Notes: generated by a model not told the origin, from the letters alone. Numbered from the stretch's first letter, positions 11,244-20,152 are shown. The stretch: 39,032 nt of DNA from an uncultured Clostridia bacterium (GCA_944388765.1 CALXKA010000009.1:1-39032); one strand, 5' to 3'. Numbers and translations are program-made.

Positions 11244-12488
11244 ATGAAAGCAAAAGATAAAAAAAGAAAGTTTGTATTTTTTACTTTAAAAAACATAATT
11301 ATATTTTTAATAACTCTTATTAGTATATTCTATATAATTATCTTTTATCACTATTATTTTGGAGAAAGTGTAGTTTATGCAACAGAAACGACTGCACCAA
11401 TTGAAAATCTTAAATTAAGCCAAGCAGAAAAAATAGATATAGATTCATACATAGAAAATAATGTAAAAGAAGGAACAAGAGAAGAATACAGCGTAGAAGA
11501 AGTTGAACTAGAATATACAACAAAGTATAAAAACAATGCAAGTTTACCTAATGGAACTTTACAAGTGGTACAAGAAGGAAGAGAAGGAAAACAAGAAATT
11601 ACAACTAAAAAAACATACCAAAATGATGAATTAATAAATGAAGAACAAGTTTCAGCCAAAATAACAAAAGCAGCAGTTAACAAAATAGTAGAAGTTGGAA
11701 CAGGTAGTGGAAGTTCAAATTATGAAGTTAAAGTAGGAGATACTGTATATGTAACATCAGATAGGTTATCTGTAATGGTTGAAGCAAATGAGAATAGTCA
11801 AAAAGTAGCAACATTATCAAAAAATAATGAATTAAAAGTATTGGGAATTCAAGATGATTGGTATAGAATTAGGTCAGGAAGTATAATCGGATATGTAAAA
11901 ATAGAAGCAACGACACATAAAAACTATACACAAGAAAATGAAATTCAAGATAACTCTACAAATACTAATCAAAAAAGCAGATCAGAACTATTATCTACAT
12001 TAAGTTTTGATATGTTATTGAATAAACCAAGTGGACTGACATTAGAACAGTTTAAAAAGATATTGTCAGACAACAAAGATAAGAATAAAATATTTGAACA
12101 AAATGCAGAATATTTCTACTATATAGAAAAACAATATAATATAAATGGAGTTTTTGTAGCAGCAGTAGGTATACATGAAAGTAGTTGGGGAACTTCTAAA
12201 ATAGCTAAGGAAAAGTATAACTTATTTGGTTATGGAGCATATGATTCTAATCCATATAATGGGGCATATACATTTTCAAATTATTCAGAAAGTATAGACC
12301 TTATTGCAAGAGTATTTGTTAAATATTATTTGAATCCAAAAGGTACAAGTATATATGGAGGAGAAACGGCATCTGGAAAATATTATAACGGATCTACATT
12401 AACAGGAATTAATACTAGATATGCAACAGACAAAAATTGGGCAAATGGAGTTTATTCACATATGAAATATTTATATAATAAATTATAA
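11244..12488 (+). CDS. Membrane-anchored G5-SH3-glucosaminidase
   Basis: Cell-wall hydrolase expected to cleave GlcNAc bonds of peptidoglycan outside the cell. An N-terminal membrane segment (about 11-39) is followed by a G5 domain (about 80-155, ending KIVEVGTGS), a bacterial SH3 domain (about 165-220, with NNELKVLG and GSIIGYVK), and a C-terminal glucosaminidase domain (about 250-414). The last contains GIHESSWGTSKIA with the likely catalytic Glu, and YNLFGYGAYDSNP. I use ATG 11244 with AGGTGAT upstream, giving 414 residues; the longer frame from TTG 11199 would start inside the -35 box. The hairpin-flanked promoter of the next operon follows. Confidence 0.88.
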   Translation: MKAKDKKRKFVFFTLKNIIIFLITLISIFYIIIFYHYYFGESVVYATETTAPIENLKLSQAEKIDIDSYIENNVKEGTREEYSVEEVELEYTTKYKNNASLPNGTLQVVQEGREGKQEITTKKTYQNDELINEEQVSAKITKAAVNKIVEVGTGSGSSNYEVKVGDTVYVTSDRLSVMVEANENSQKVATLSKNNELKVLGIQDDWYRIRSGSIIGYVKIEATTHKNYTQENEIQDNSTNTNQKSRSELLSTLSFDMLLNKPSGLTLEQFKKILSDNKDKNKIFEQNAEYFYYIEKQYNINGVFVAAVGIHESSWGTSKIAKEKYNLFGYGAYDSNPYNGAYTFSNYSESIDLIARVFVKYYLNPKGTSIYGGETASGKYYNGSTLTGINTRYATDKNWANGVYSHMKYLYNKL

Positions 12489-12491
12489 AAA

Positions 12492-12538
12492 ATTCTTGCT
12501 ATTTTTAATTATTTATTGTATGATATAATAGCAAGAAT
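12492..12538 (+). promoter_or_regulatory. Promoter framed by an inverted repeat, before the pilin-like operon
   Basis: An 11-base perfect inverted repeat (12492-12502 and 12528-12538) has its centres 36 bases apart. TTGCTA at 12496-12501 in the left arm is 17 bases from TATGAT (12519-12524); TATAAT (12524-12529) touches the right arm. No U-tract follows, so an operator or looped regulatory site is more likely than a terminator. The leader to ATG 12609 is about 75 bases. Confidence 0.5.
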
Positions 12539-12608
12539 AAAGAATAGAAATATTTGCCAAATCAAATAAACAACACATTAGGAGCTTTTAGAAAGGAAAG
12601 GAATAAAA

Positions 12609-13034
12609 ATGAAAAAAGGTATAATAGCTATAATCACAATAATATTACTAGTATTATCATTATTTATGTTTACAGCAGTATTTGCAGCAGAAAATAATGA
12701 AACTACTGATAGAGCAATAGATGAAGAAACAGAAAGCCAACTAGTTGAATTAAAAGAAGATGTAGCAAATTCTGTGGAAGATTATCAAGAAAAATATGGA
12801 TCAGATGTATATGGGACAGTAGCATACATATTAAATTTAGTACGTATTTATAGTATTCCACTATGTTTTTTAGGAATTGCAATTGGAGCTATACATCAAT
12901 ATGTAATAGGTGTTAGAAAGTTAGACACATTAGAAAAAGGTATGGCTTTAATAGTAACTTTTGTCACAATTTTAATTATATGCCAAATATTACCACTAGC
13001 ATTTGCAGTGTTTGTAAAATTTGGAAGGGGGTAA
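12609..13034 (+). CDS. Small pilin-like exported membrane protein
   Basis: A 141-residue protein with a signal-peptide-like N-terminus (hydrophobic 4-25, ending FAAENN), an acidic stretch at about 28-62, then two membrane segments at about 73-97 and 110-135. This cleavable leader plus double-TM plan resembles VirB2/TrbC-type pilins, but I see no diagnostic motif and no other type IV secretion genes nearby. It begins an operon: three bases separate it from the receiver/ATPase-fold protein, and the GAF protein follows. The start is supported by AAAGGAAAGG. A structural or signalling membrane subunit is inferred from context only. Confidence 0.65.
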   Translation: MKKGIIAIITIILLVLSLFMFTAVFAAENNETTDRAIDEETESQLVELKEDVANSVEDYQEKYGSDVYGTVAYILNLVRIYSIPLCFLGIAIGAIHQYVIGVRKLDTLEKGMALIVTFVTILIICQILPLAFAVFVKFGRG

Positions 13035-13037
13035 CCA

Positions 13038-15464
13038 ATGAAAGTCTTATTTGCTGTAAGTAATGAAGAAATATCAGAATCTATTGTAAAAAAATACCAA
13101 AAAGAATATAAACAAATAATTTCTTATAAAAATGTTTATTACTTTAATGCAATATTAAAAGAGTTACAAAAAGATAAAACTTATGATAGAATTGTTATAA
13201 GTGAAGATTTAGAAGCATTTACACATACACAATATGATCAAATAGATAAATTTATTTTTGAAAAATTAGATGGTATAAGTGATGAAGCATCAAGTGTTAA
13301 GGGGAATGATATACCAATTATTTTAATTTGTTCAGACAGAAGAACAAAATCAGAAGAATTATTAGTAAAGCTATTTGGTATAGGAATATATAATGCTATT
13401 ATAGGAAACGATAGAAGCGTTGATGAAGTATGTAGATTGATTAATAGACCGCGTGTGAAAAAAGAGGCGAAAGCATATTATCAAATAGATTCAGAAGATG
13501 TTAGCTATCATGCAGAAAACGAAAATGATGTTAGCGAAATGGAAATTCAAAATATAATAGCACACTATAAAAGATTAGGGAAAAATGAAGAAAGATATGT
13601 GGATAGTTTTAATAATATAGCGGCACAATATAATGATACACAATTAAGAATTATATCTAAATTTCTACCACTAAATGTAAGAGCTGTATTAGAAGAACAG
13701 TCACCAAAATATCAACAAATAATGTCTTTTAATAATAGTGTATCTAAGGATTTAAGATATAGTAAAAAAGAACAAAAAGAAGGTCCAAGTGAAACATTTT
13801 TAAAGCCTAAAAATAGAGAGTCTATAATGTCAAAACCTGTTGTAATTCCATCATCAGTTAATATGTCAGGAGCTAAAAAATTATCTAGACCAAAAACGGC
13901 AGAAAAAAGTAGAATAGATATAATAGAAGATAGGAGAAATTTAGTAAGCACTCAAAATAATATACAAAATACAAACAATATACAATCTGTAAATCAAAAT
14001 CCTCAAATTACAGAAAAACCAAAAGAAATAGAAGAGAGTATTGAAGAACCAGAAGTAACTAAACCAGTAAAAAGAGGAAGAGGAAGACCAAGAAAAAATC
14101 CTATTCAATCTTCTAATACAAATGAAGAGCCAGTTGTAAAAAGAGGAAGAGGAAGACCAAGAAAAAATCCTATTAATCCTGTTCAGGAAGTTGAAACAAA
14201 AATTGAAAATACAGAAAAAGAGGATACAATATTACCAGGTTTTGATAATATTGATAATGAAGATACAATATTACCTGGATTTGAACAACAAACAAAAACA
14301 GAACAAAATACAGTATTACCAGGTTTTGAAGATGATCAATTTGAAGAAGAAACATTACTACCAGGATTTGAACAACAAGAAGAAACTAATCAAACAATGT
14401 CTTCTTTGTCTAGATATGATTTTAACGAAGAAGATGACAATTTAGATATAAATAATAGAGTTCAAACATATTCACAACAATATCAAAATGAACCAGAACT
14501 AGAACCAAATGTAACAAATTATGGAATAAATAATGTTATTAGGCAACCACAAAGAAATAGTCAATATGAAGAAACAATAGATTTATCAGGCTTGCTAACA
14601 CCAGATAAAAAAATAGTATCATTTGTAGGTACAAGCAAAAATGGTACATCTTTTATAGTAAATAATATAGCAGAACTTATGTCTTCAATAGGAGTAAATA
14701 CAGCTATTTTAGATACTACTAAAAATAGAAATTCATATTATATTTATACAAAAAATGAAGAAGAATTAAGAACGATAGCATCACATAGTATAGAAGGTTT
14801 AACACAAGGATTAGCACAAGGTATTAGTGTTAATAAGAATTTAACAGTATATACATCATTACCAGATGAAAATGAACATATCTACCAAGTTGATAAAATA
14901 TTAGAAACTTTATTAAAAACACATTCTTTGATATTAATAGATACAGACTTTGATACACCAATTGGATATTTTAAACAATCACAAGAAACATACTTAGTAC
15001 AAACTTATGATGTATTAACAATACAACCATTAACAGCTTTTTTAAGAGAATTAAAGGCTAAAAATATTTTAGATGAACATAAATTAAGAATAGTTCTTAA
15101 CAAAGTTGTTAAAATCAGAGGAGTTTCAGATAAAACAATAATAGGAGGAATGGCATATTATAATGATCCAGCAATGTCATTTATGACAGAATTATTTGAT
15201 AGAAATATGATAAAATATGTGTCTATTCCGCTAGATGAAGATGTTTATATACAATATTTACAAAATATAATAGAATGTAATATAACTTTAAAAGGATATT
15301 CTAAAATATTTGTACAAACACTAAAAGAACTTGGAAATATGATTTATCCAGTAGTAAACAATTCAATGGGATATAGACCACCTTCTGTAAACAATCAAAC
15401 TCAAAATAATACATTTACACCAAATATGAATAATACACTTGATCAAATGAAGAGAAGATATTAA
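13038..15464 (+). CDS. Receiver-like and TadZ/MinD-like protein with repeat-rich linker
   Basis: The 808-residue protein has three parts. Residues 1-140 look like an atypical receiver domain as in CpaE/TadZ. The middle (about 240-500) is disordered, with two copies of KRGRGRPRKNP (345-355, 368-378; AT-hook-like) and four copies of LPGF (399, 412, 427, 441). Residues 520-780 resemble a MinD/ParA fold (KIVSFVGTSKNGTSF near 525-539, LILIDTDFD near 631-639). The P-loop lacks the deviant Walker lysines: GTSKNGTSF stands where GGVGKT is expected, so ATP hydrolysis is doubtful. A localisation or scaffold role, as for TadZ, is inferred. It is co-transcribed with the pilin-like gene (3-base gap) and the GAF protein (19-base gap). 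Confidence 0.7.
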   Translation: MKVLFAVSNEEISESIVKKYQKEYKQIISYKNVYYFNAILKELQKDKTYDRIVISEDLEAFTHTQYDQIDKFIFEKLDGISDEASSVKGNDIPIILICSDRRTKSEELLVKLFGIGIYNAIIGNDRSVDEVCRLINRPRVKKEAKAYYQIDSEDVSYHAENENDVSEMEIQNIIAHYKRLGKNEERYVDSFNNIAAQYNDTQLRIISKFLPLNVRAVLEEQSPKYQQIMSFNNSVSKDLRYSKKEQKEGPSETFLKPKNRESIMSKPVVIPSSVNMSGAKKLSRPKTAEKSRIDIIEDRRNLVSTQNNIQNTNNIQSVNQNPQITEKPKEIEESIEEPEVTKPVKRGRGRPRKNPIQSSNTNEEPVVKRGRGRPRKNPINPVQEVETKIENTEKEDTILPGFDNIDNEDTILPGFEQQTKTEQNTVLPGFEDDQFEEETLLPGFEQQEETNQTMSSLSRYDFNEEDDNLDINNRVQTYSQQYQNEPELEPNVTNYGINNVIRQPQRNSQYEETIDLSGLLTPDKKIVSFVGTSKNGTSFIVNNIAELMSSIGVNTAILDTTKNRNSYYIYTKNEEELRTIASHSIEGLTQGLAQGISVNKNLTVYTSLPDENEHIYQVDKILETLLKTHSLILIDTDFDTPIGYFKQSQETYLVQTYDVLTIQPLTAFLRELKAKNILDEHKLRIVLNKVVKIRGVSDKTIIGGMAYYNDPAMSFMTELFDRNMIKYVSIPLDEDVYIQYLQNIIECNITLKGYSKIFVQTLKELGNMIYPVVNNSMGYRPPSVNNQTQNNTFTPNMNNTLDQMKRRY
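14067..14174 (+). repeat. 39-base perfect direct repeat encoding RGRGRPRKNP
   Basis: The same 39 bases occur at 14067-14105 and 14136-14174, encoding two identical basic AT-hook-like patches. Identity at third positions indicates a recent duplication or ongoing conversion. Confidence 0.9.
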
Positions 15465-15483
15465 ACATAAGGAGGAAGAAAAC

Positions 15484-16617
15484 GTGATAATAGCAGTAGT
15501 AGTAATATTAGTTTTTATTGTAATAGGACTAATTGTATATAATATAACTATTCATAAAAAAATACAGAAGTTTAAAGATATGAATCAAAGAATCACTAAT
15601 TTATATGTAGTTCAAGATTTCATGAATGCAATAGGAGAAACTTCATCAGTTGACCAAAAAATCAAAAAAATTAATGATATTTTAATAGAAAGATATGAAA
15701 TTAAATATTCTACTATTGTTGTATTTAATGGAGCTGAATATCAAGTAAAAGCTTCAAACGTAGATAAAAAGCATTGGGATGCATTGAAGTCATTACAAAA
15801 TATTGATATGTTTAAAGATAGTATAGAAACAGCAACGCCTAAATATGTTACAGTTAATAACGAAAGTGAAAGACTTCCATATCAAGAAATGGAATTTGGA
15901 AGAGCAAAATCAGCAATATTTTTTCCACTATATATAGATAATGTATATATAGGATACTGGATTATAGAAAGTGGTACACCACACGATTTTGACAATGTGG
16001 ATACAACAGTTTTAGAAGTTATAAAAGAAAATATAGTTTCAGTATTAAAAACAGTTGTACATCAAAAAACATTAGAGTCAATAGTAAGGAAAGACTTATT
16101 TACAGGACTATATTCAGAAGAATATTTATATGGTGAAGGCAAGAAAATAATAGATCAATATACTACTTCTACAATATGTATGTTTAAGATAATAAATATT
16201 CAAGAAATCAATAAAAAATATTGTAGAGAATTAGGTAATAAAGTAATTACTGAAATTAGTCGTTATGTAGAAGAAAATTTAGCAAAAGAATATGTATTTG
16301 TAAGATATATGGGACCTAAATTTGTTATTGCATTTTCAGGAGTTGAAGCAAATAGTGTAGCAGACTTTTTAAATGAAATGAAAGAAAAAATAGAATCAAT
16401 GAGAATCTATTTAACAGAAGAAGAAATTGAAGAATATAATTTGGATGTAAATAAAAATAATAAAAAATCAAAGAATAATGAAGAGATAGCTATACCAAGA
16501 TTAAATATAGTAATTTCATCATATTATAAAGGTACAGGATTAGAAGAAGTATTACAAAAATTAGAACAATATTTGGATACGGCGCCAATTGGTGAAAGTG
16601 ATATTACAAATATTTAA
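15484..16617 (+). CDS. Membrane GAF protein with degenerate GGDEF domain
   Basis: The 377-residue protein has one N-terminal membrane segment (2-20), a GAF-like sensor (about 40-195) and a diguanylate-cyclase-like C-terminus (about 200-370). The entry motif KDLFTGLYSEEYL (203-215) matches the usual RDxLTGLxNRRYF, but the catalytic GGDEF is MGPKF (276-280), so c-di-GMP synthesis is not expected. It may bind a nucleotide or act by protein contact. The GTG start follows AAGGAGGAAG. It is last in the pilin-like/TadZ-like operon; ireB follows 38 bases later behind its own strong ribosome binding site. Confidence 0.8.
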   Translation: MIIAVVVILVFIVIGLIVYNITIHKKIQKFKDMNQRITNLYVVQDFMNAIGETSSVDQKIKKINDILIERYEIKYSTIVVFNGAEYQVKASNVDKKHWDALKSLQNIDMFKDSIETATPKYVTVNNESERLPYQEMEFGRAKSAIFFPLYIDNVYIGYWIIESGTPHDFDNVDTTVLEVIKENIVSVLKTVVHQKTLESIVRKDLFTGLYSEEYLYGEGKKIIDQYTTSTICMFKIINIQEINKKYCRELGNKVITEISRYVEENLAKEYVFVRYMGPKFVIAFSGVEANSVADFLNEMKEKIESMRIYLTEEEIEEYNLDVNKNNKKSKNNEEIAIPRLNIVISSYYKGTGLEEVLQKLEQYLDTAPIGESDITNI

Positions 16618-16655
16618 TTAATAAAAAAATTACAAAATAAAAAGGAGGTATTATC

Positions 16656-16913
16656 ATGGAATTTGATAAAACAATGAGCTTTGAAGTAGAAAGAGAAGAA
16701 AATACAAAATGTAAAGATGTTTTAAAAGATGTATATGAAGCATTGGTTGAAAAAGGATATAACCCAATAAATCAAATAGTTGGATATATATTATCAGGAG
16801 ATCCAACATATATTACAAGTTATAATGATGCTAGAAATAAGATAAGAACAATTGAAAGAGATGAATTGCTAGAAAAAATGGTGAAAAATTATATAGGATT
16901 AGATGAGAAATAA
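16656..16913 (+). CDS. ireB: IreB family regulatory phosphoprotein (UPF0297)
   Basis: An 85-residue protein with the family pattern [34 protein letters not shown] and a [13 protein letters not shown] ending. In enterococci IreB is a substrate of the Ser/Thr kinase IreK and modulates cephalosporin tolerance; in Bacillota it lies next to ruvX, as here. The TM at 6-7 lies where the phosphorylated threonines of the family occur. The start follows AAAGGAGG. Its stop lies just before the preferred ruvX start, so translation is probably coupled. Confidence 0.93.
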   Translation: MEFDKTMSFEVEREENTKCKDVLKDVYEALVEKGYNPINQIVGYILSGDPTYITSYNDARNKIRTIERDELLEKMVKNYIGLDEK

Positions 16914-16914
16914 T

Positions 16915-17352
16915 ATGAGAATATTAGGAATTGATTATGGAGAAGCAAGAGTTGGCGTAGCAATAACAGATGCTTTACAAATGACAGCACAAGGATTAGA
17001 AACTATACAAAGAAAAGGCTCTGACAAAGTTGTATTAAAAAGATTAGATGAAATATTTGAAAAATATAATAATGAAATTGAAACAATAGTAGTTGGAATA
17101 CCATTGCATATGAGCGGAGATATTTCAGAAAGGGCAATAGAAACTCAAAAATTTATCCATAAATTAAAATGTAAATATAATAAAATAAAAATAGATACAA
17201 TAGATGAAAGGCTTACAACAGTTGAAGCGCATAGAACAATGAATTTTTTAGATATAAATAGAAATAAGAAAAAAGATATTGTAGATACAATATCAGCAGT
17301 ATATATTTTAGAGACTTATATGAATAAACTAAAAAATATATTGCCAAAATAA
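16915..17352 (+). CDS. ruvX: RuvX/YqgF family RNase H-fold nuclease
   Basis: Putative Holliday-junction resolvase; in Escherichia coli YqgF acts in 16S rRNA 3' processing. It shows MRILGIDYGEARVG with the first catalytic Asp, VVGIPLHMSG, TIDERLTTVEA with the second acidic site, and KKDIVDTISAVYIL with the third. I start at ATG 16915, giving MRILGID as is normal for the family; an upstream ATG at 16903 would overlap ireB and add four residues. The 145-residue length is typical. It sits between ireB and the DUF1292 gene, a common Bacillota order. Confidence 0.93.
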   Translation: MRILGIDYGEARVGVAITDALQMTAQGLETIQRKGSDKVVLKRLDEIFEKYNNEIETIVVGIPLHMSGDISERAIETQKFIHKLKCKYNKIKIDTIDERLTTVEAHRTMNFLDINRNKKKDIVDTISAVYILETYMNKLKNILPK

Positions 17353-17423
17353 ATAAAATAAGTTATCATAATTATCAAGTTTATTATAAAAAATAATAAA
17401 AATAATATGAAAGGAGAATATTA

Positions 17424-17729
17424 ATGGAAGAAAATTTTGAGGGAGAAGAATTAGATAATATAGTAATATTAAATGATGAAGATGGAAATGAAGTAAAATT
17501 TGAATTCTTAGACTTAATTGAATTAGATGATGAAGAATATGTAGTATTATTACCAGTTACAGCAGAAGGAGAAGAAGAAGAAGGAGAAGTCGTAATACTA
17601 AAAGTTGAAGATGTTGATGAAGATTCTGATGAAGAATCATATGTAAGTATTGAAGATGAGGAAACATTAAATAAAGTCTTTGAAATATTTAAAGAAAAAT
17701 TTAAAGATGATTTTGATTTTGTAGACTAG
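17424..17729 (+). CDS. DUF1292 family acidic protein
   Basis: A 101-residue, very acidic protein containing NIVILNDEDGNEVKFEFLDL and DDEEYVVLLP, diagnostic of the DUF1292 (YrzB) family found beside ireB-ruvX in Bacillota. The function of the family is not established. The start follows AAAGGAG. A short gap from ruvX contains no obvious promoter, and a terminator hairpin follows the stop. Confidence 0.9.
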   Translation: MEENFEGEELDNIVILNDEDGNEVKFEFLDLIELDDEEYVVLLPVTAEGEEEEGEVVILKVEDVDEDSDEESYVSIEDEETLNKVFEIFKEKFKDDFDFVD

Positions 17730-17731
17730 CT

Positions 17732-17760
17732 AAAAGACGGCAGTAAAAACCGTCTTTTAA
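17732..17760 (+). terminator. Hairpin after the DUF1292 gene
   Basis: A nine-base perfect stem (17732-17740 with 17750-17758) with a nine-base loop. The T-run is short (TTTTAATAATT), so read-through is possible. Confidence 0.65.
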
Positions 17761-17797
17761 TAATTAAAAAAATATATAAATAAGAGGTGGATAACAA

Positions 17798-18283
17798 ATG
17801 AAGAATTTTTCAACATGGATATTAGTAATGTTTGTAATAATGTTCTGGGTATTCAGAATGATTGTTGCTTTTATGTATGAAATAGGACAAGATCTAGGAG
17901 GAATTGTTCCATATAATCAACAAATGGAAATAATACTATTATTTGTAGTTTTAGTATGTATATTACTAATTATAAAAAGAAAAATTATAGGAGCATTAAT
18001 ATATTTAGTATCATATGGAATGTACTTTGGCACAAATTTAATATCTGGGTTTTCAAATCTAATAAATCCAGGAGAAGGCTTAGTAGATATAACAATATAT
18101 ATAAATGGATTTATAGCATTAATAGGAATAGCATTACCAATTGCTGTTTTATTTGATTTATTATTAGATAAGAATAGAAAATCAAATCCAAAAGATAAAA
18201 AGACAGATTGGTTTTACAAAAATGAAGCATATGATAGAAAATTAGATGACAGAGCAGATAAAAATAATTATAGAACAATGTAA
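17798..18283 (+). CDS. Four-TM membrane protein of unknown function
   Basis: The 161-residue protein has hydrophobic segments at about 6-28, 44-60, 64-85 and 101-123, then a charged cytoplasmic tail rich in Asp, Lys and Asn (DKKTDWFYKNEAYDRKLDDR). The tail looks conserved in character, but I cannot name the family. The start follows AGAGGTGG. It lies between the DUF1292 gene and the P-loop gene and may be co-transcribed with the latter. Confidence 0.75.
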   Translation: MKNFSTWILVMFVIMFWVFRMIVAFMYEIGQDLGGIVPYNQQMEIILLFVVLVCILLIIKRKIIGALIYLVSYGMYFGTNLISGFSNLINPGEGLVDITIYINGFIALIGIALPIAVLFDLLLDKNRKSNPKDKKTDWFYKNEAYDRKLDDRADKNNYRTM

Positions 18284-18315
18284 TGTATTATTATGAAAAG
18301 TGGTGACAATTAATA

Positions 18316-18834
18316 ATGGCAAAGGGAATAATAATTGCAGGATTTGCAACTTGTGGAAAAAGTATTTTAGCTAAAAAATATAGTAATGTAATTGATTTAG
18401 ATTCAAGTAATTATAAATATAACAATGTTAACATTAAAAATGTACCTATTGAAGAAAGAAAAGGCACAAATAGACAAATAAATAGAAAATGGCCAGGCAA
18501 TTATTATAAAGCAATTAGTAAAGCTGTAAAAAAATATGATGTGGTTTTAGTTCAATTAAAACCTGAGCACTTCGATTATTTTGATAAAAACAATATCAAA
18601 TATAGTATAGCATACCCTAATATTAATAATTGGGAAGAGGTAAGAAAAAAATGTATTAATCGAGGTAACAATGAAAATTTTATTAAAAAGCTAAAAGAGG
18701 TATTTATACCATTTTATGAAGATACCATACAGAGAAATTATGAAAATTTATATATTATTAATGCAAATAAAACATTAGAAACAGTTCTAATAGAAAATAA
18801 TATTGAATTAAAAGTAGGTGATAAAAATGAGTGA
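18316..18834 (+). CDS. Small P-loop protein, kinase-like
   Basis: The 172-residue protein begins with a Walker A motif GFATCGKS (about 8-15) followed by a short strand ending VIDLDSSN, as in small nucleoside or adenylate-type kinases. A basic NRKWPGNYYKAI segment and QLKPEHFDYF follow. No family can be fixed; a nucleotide or small-molecule kinase is likely. Its last eight bases overlap the restored start of rbgA at 18827, so the two are translationally coupled. Confidence 0.65.
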   Translation: MAKGIIIAGFATCGKSILAKKYSNVIDLDSSNYKYNNVNIKNVPIEERKGTNRQINRKWPGNYYKAISKAVKKYDVVLVQLKPEHFDYFDKNNIKYSIAYPNINNWEEVRKKCINRGNNENFIKKLKEVFIPFYEDTIQRNYENLYIINANKTLETVLIENNIELKVGDKNE

Positions 18835-19739
18835 AAATCAAGATAAAGATATTAATAAAACAAACATAAACTGGTATCCTCGGACACATGGCAAAAACTA
18901 GAAGACAAATTACAGAAGATTTAAAATTAGTAGATATTGTAATAGAATTACTAGATGCAAGAATTCCAATATCAAGTCAAAATCCTGATATAGCAAAAAT
19001 AACAAAGAACAAGAAAAAATTAATTGTATTAAATAAATGTGACTTAGCAAATGAAATTCAAAATAAGAAATGGATAGAATATTTTCAAGAAAAAGGAATA
19101 CCAGCAGTATTAACTGATTCTAATTCTGGTAAAGGAATTCAAGACTGTATAAAGAGAATAGAAAAAATAATGAATAGCGAATTAAAATTACAAGCAGAAA
19201 AAGGAAGAATCGGGAGAAAAATAAGAGCTATGATATTAGGAATACCAAATGTAGGTAAATCATCTTTTATAAACAGAATATCTAAGAGAACAACAGCTGG
19301 TGTTGGAAATAAACCAGGTGTTACAAAGCAAAAGCAATGGATCAGAATAAATGAAAATATAGAATTACTAGACACACCGGGAGTTTTATGGCCAAAATTT
19401 GAAAGCCAAGAAGTTGCATTACATTTAGCTTTTACTGGTACTATAAAAGAAGATATATTACAAAGAATAGAAATAGCATACGAATTGGTTAAATTTTTAC
19501 TAAGTAATGAAAGAAAACTTTTATGTGAAAGATACAAATTAGATGAAAAATATATAGAAGAAACATTAAATCAAGAACAAGCAGAAAATATTAACATATA
19601 TGAAATAATGTTAGAAATAGGAAGAAAACGCGGCTGTATAATATCAGGAGGAAATATTGATGAAGAAAAAACAGCTAGGATTATATTAGATGAATTTAAA
19701 AATGGTAAATTAGGAAAAATTACAATTGAAAAATGTTAA
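18827..19739 (+). CDS. rbgA: Ribosome biogenesis GTPase RbgA (YlqF), frameshifted near the start
   Basis: Circularly permuted GTPase needed for late 50S assembly in Bacillota. Motifs run in the permuted order: NKCD (G4), GIPNVGKSS (G1), a threonine-rich G2 region and DTPGVLWP (G3), then the C-terminal RNA-binding domain. The natural start is ATG 18827, giving MSENQDKDIN and then INWYP, but an extra C at 18881 breaks the frame; removing it restores the family's WYPGHMAKTRRQ block. The uninterrupted frame starts only at ATG 18888, which has no ribosome binding site. Corrected length is 303 residues. A base-call error is the simplest explanation. Confidence 0.88.
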
Positions 19740-20152
19740 ATAAAAAGGATGAAAAAATAGAAATGGAAGAATTAATTGAAATAACAAAGTCTAAGCTAGA
19801 TATAAATATGTTATCTCCACTAACATGGGCATATGTTGGAGATAGTGTTTATGAATTATATATTAGAACAAAATTAGTAAATGAAACAAACTTAAAACCA
19901 CATAAGTTACATATAGAAGCAATAAAATATGTAAAAGCAAAGGCACAAGCTGAATTACTACAAAAAATATATGATAAATTAAGTGAAGAAGAAAAAGATA
20001 TTGTAAGAAGAGGAAGAAATGCAGAAAATCATCATTTACCAAAAAACTCAAATATTCAAGAATATATGTATGCAACAGCTTTTGAAGCATTAATTGGTTA
20101 TCTATATTTGACAAAACAAAATAGAAGAATAAAAGAAATCCTAGACCTTTAA
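19733..20152 (+). CDS. mrnC: Mini-ribonuclease III
   Basis: Matures the ends of 23S rRNA precursor in Bacillota; it has the RNase III catalytic fold without a dsRNA-binding domain. Signature segments are LTWAYVGDSVYELYIR (catalytic Asp), RRGRNAENHHLPKN and TAFEALIGYLYL (second acidic site). At 139 residues it is of family length. It overlaps the rbgA stop (ATGTTAA), so it is probably coupled to it; an internal ATG at 19763 is the alternative start. The stop lies in a terminator and overlaps by four bases the small gene on the other strand. Confidence 0.92.
   Translation: MLNKKDEKIEMEELIEITKSKLDINMLSPLTWAYVGDSVYELYIRTKLVNETNLKPHKLHIEAIKYVKAKAQAELLQKIYDKLSEEEKDIVRRGRNAENHHLPKNSNIQEYMYATAFEALIGYLYLTKQNRRIKEILDL

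Noticed and set aside
12609..16617. Conjugative or type IV secretion locus
   Set aside because: Only a pilin-like topology is seen; no VirB4, VirD4 or other core genes are nearby.
16903..16914. Upstream ATG for ruvX
   Set aside because: It overlaps ireB and adds four residues before the conserved MRILGID start; ATG 16915 fits the family.
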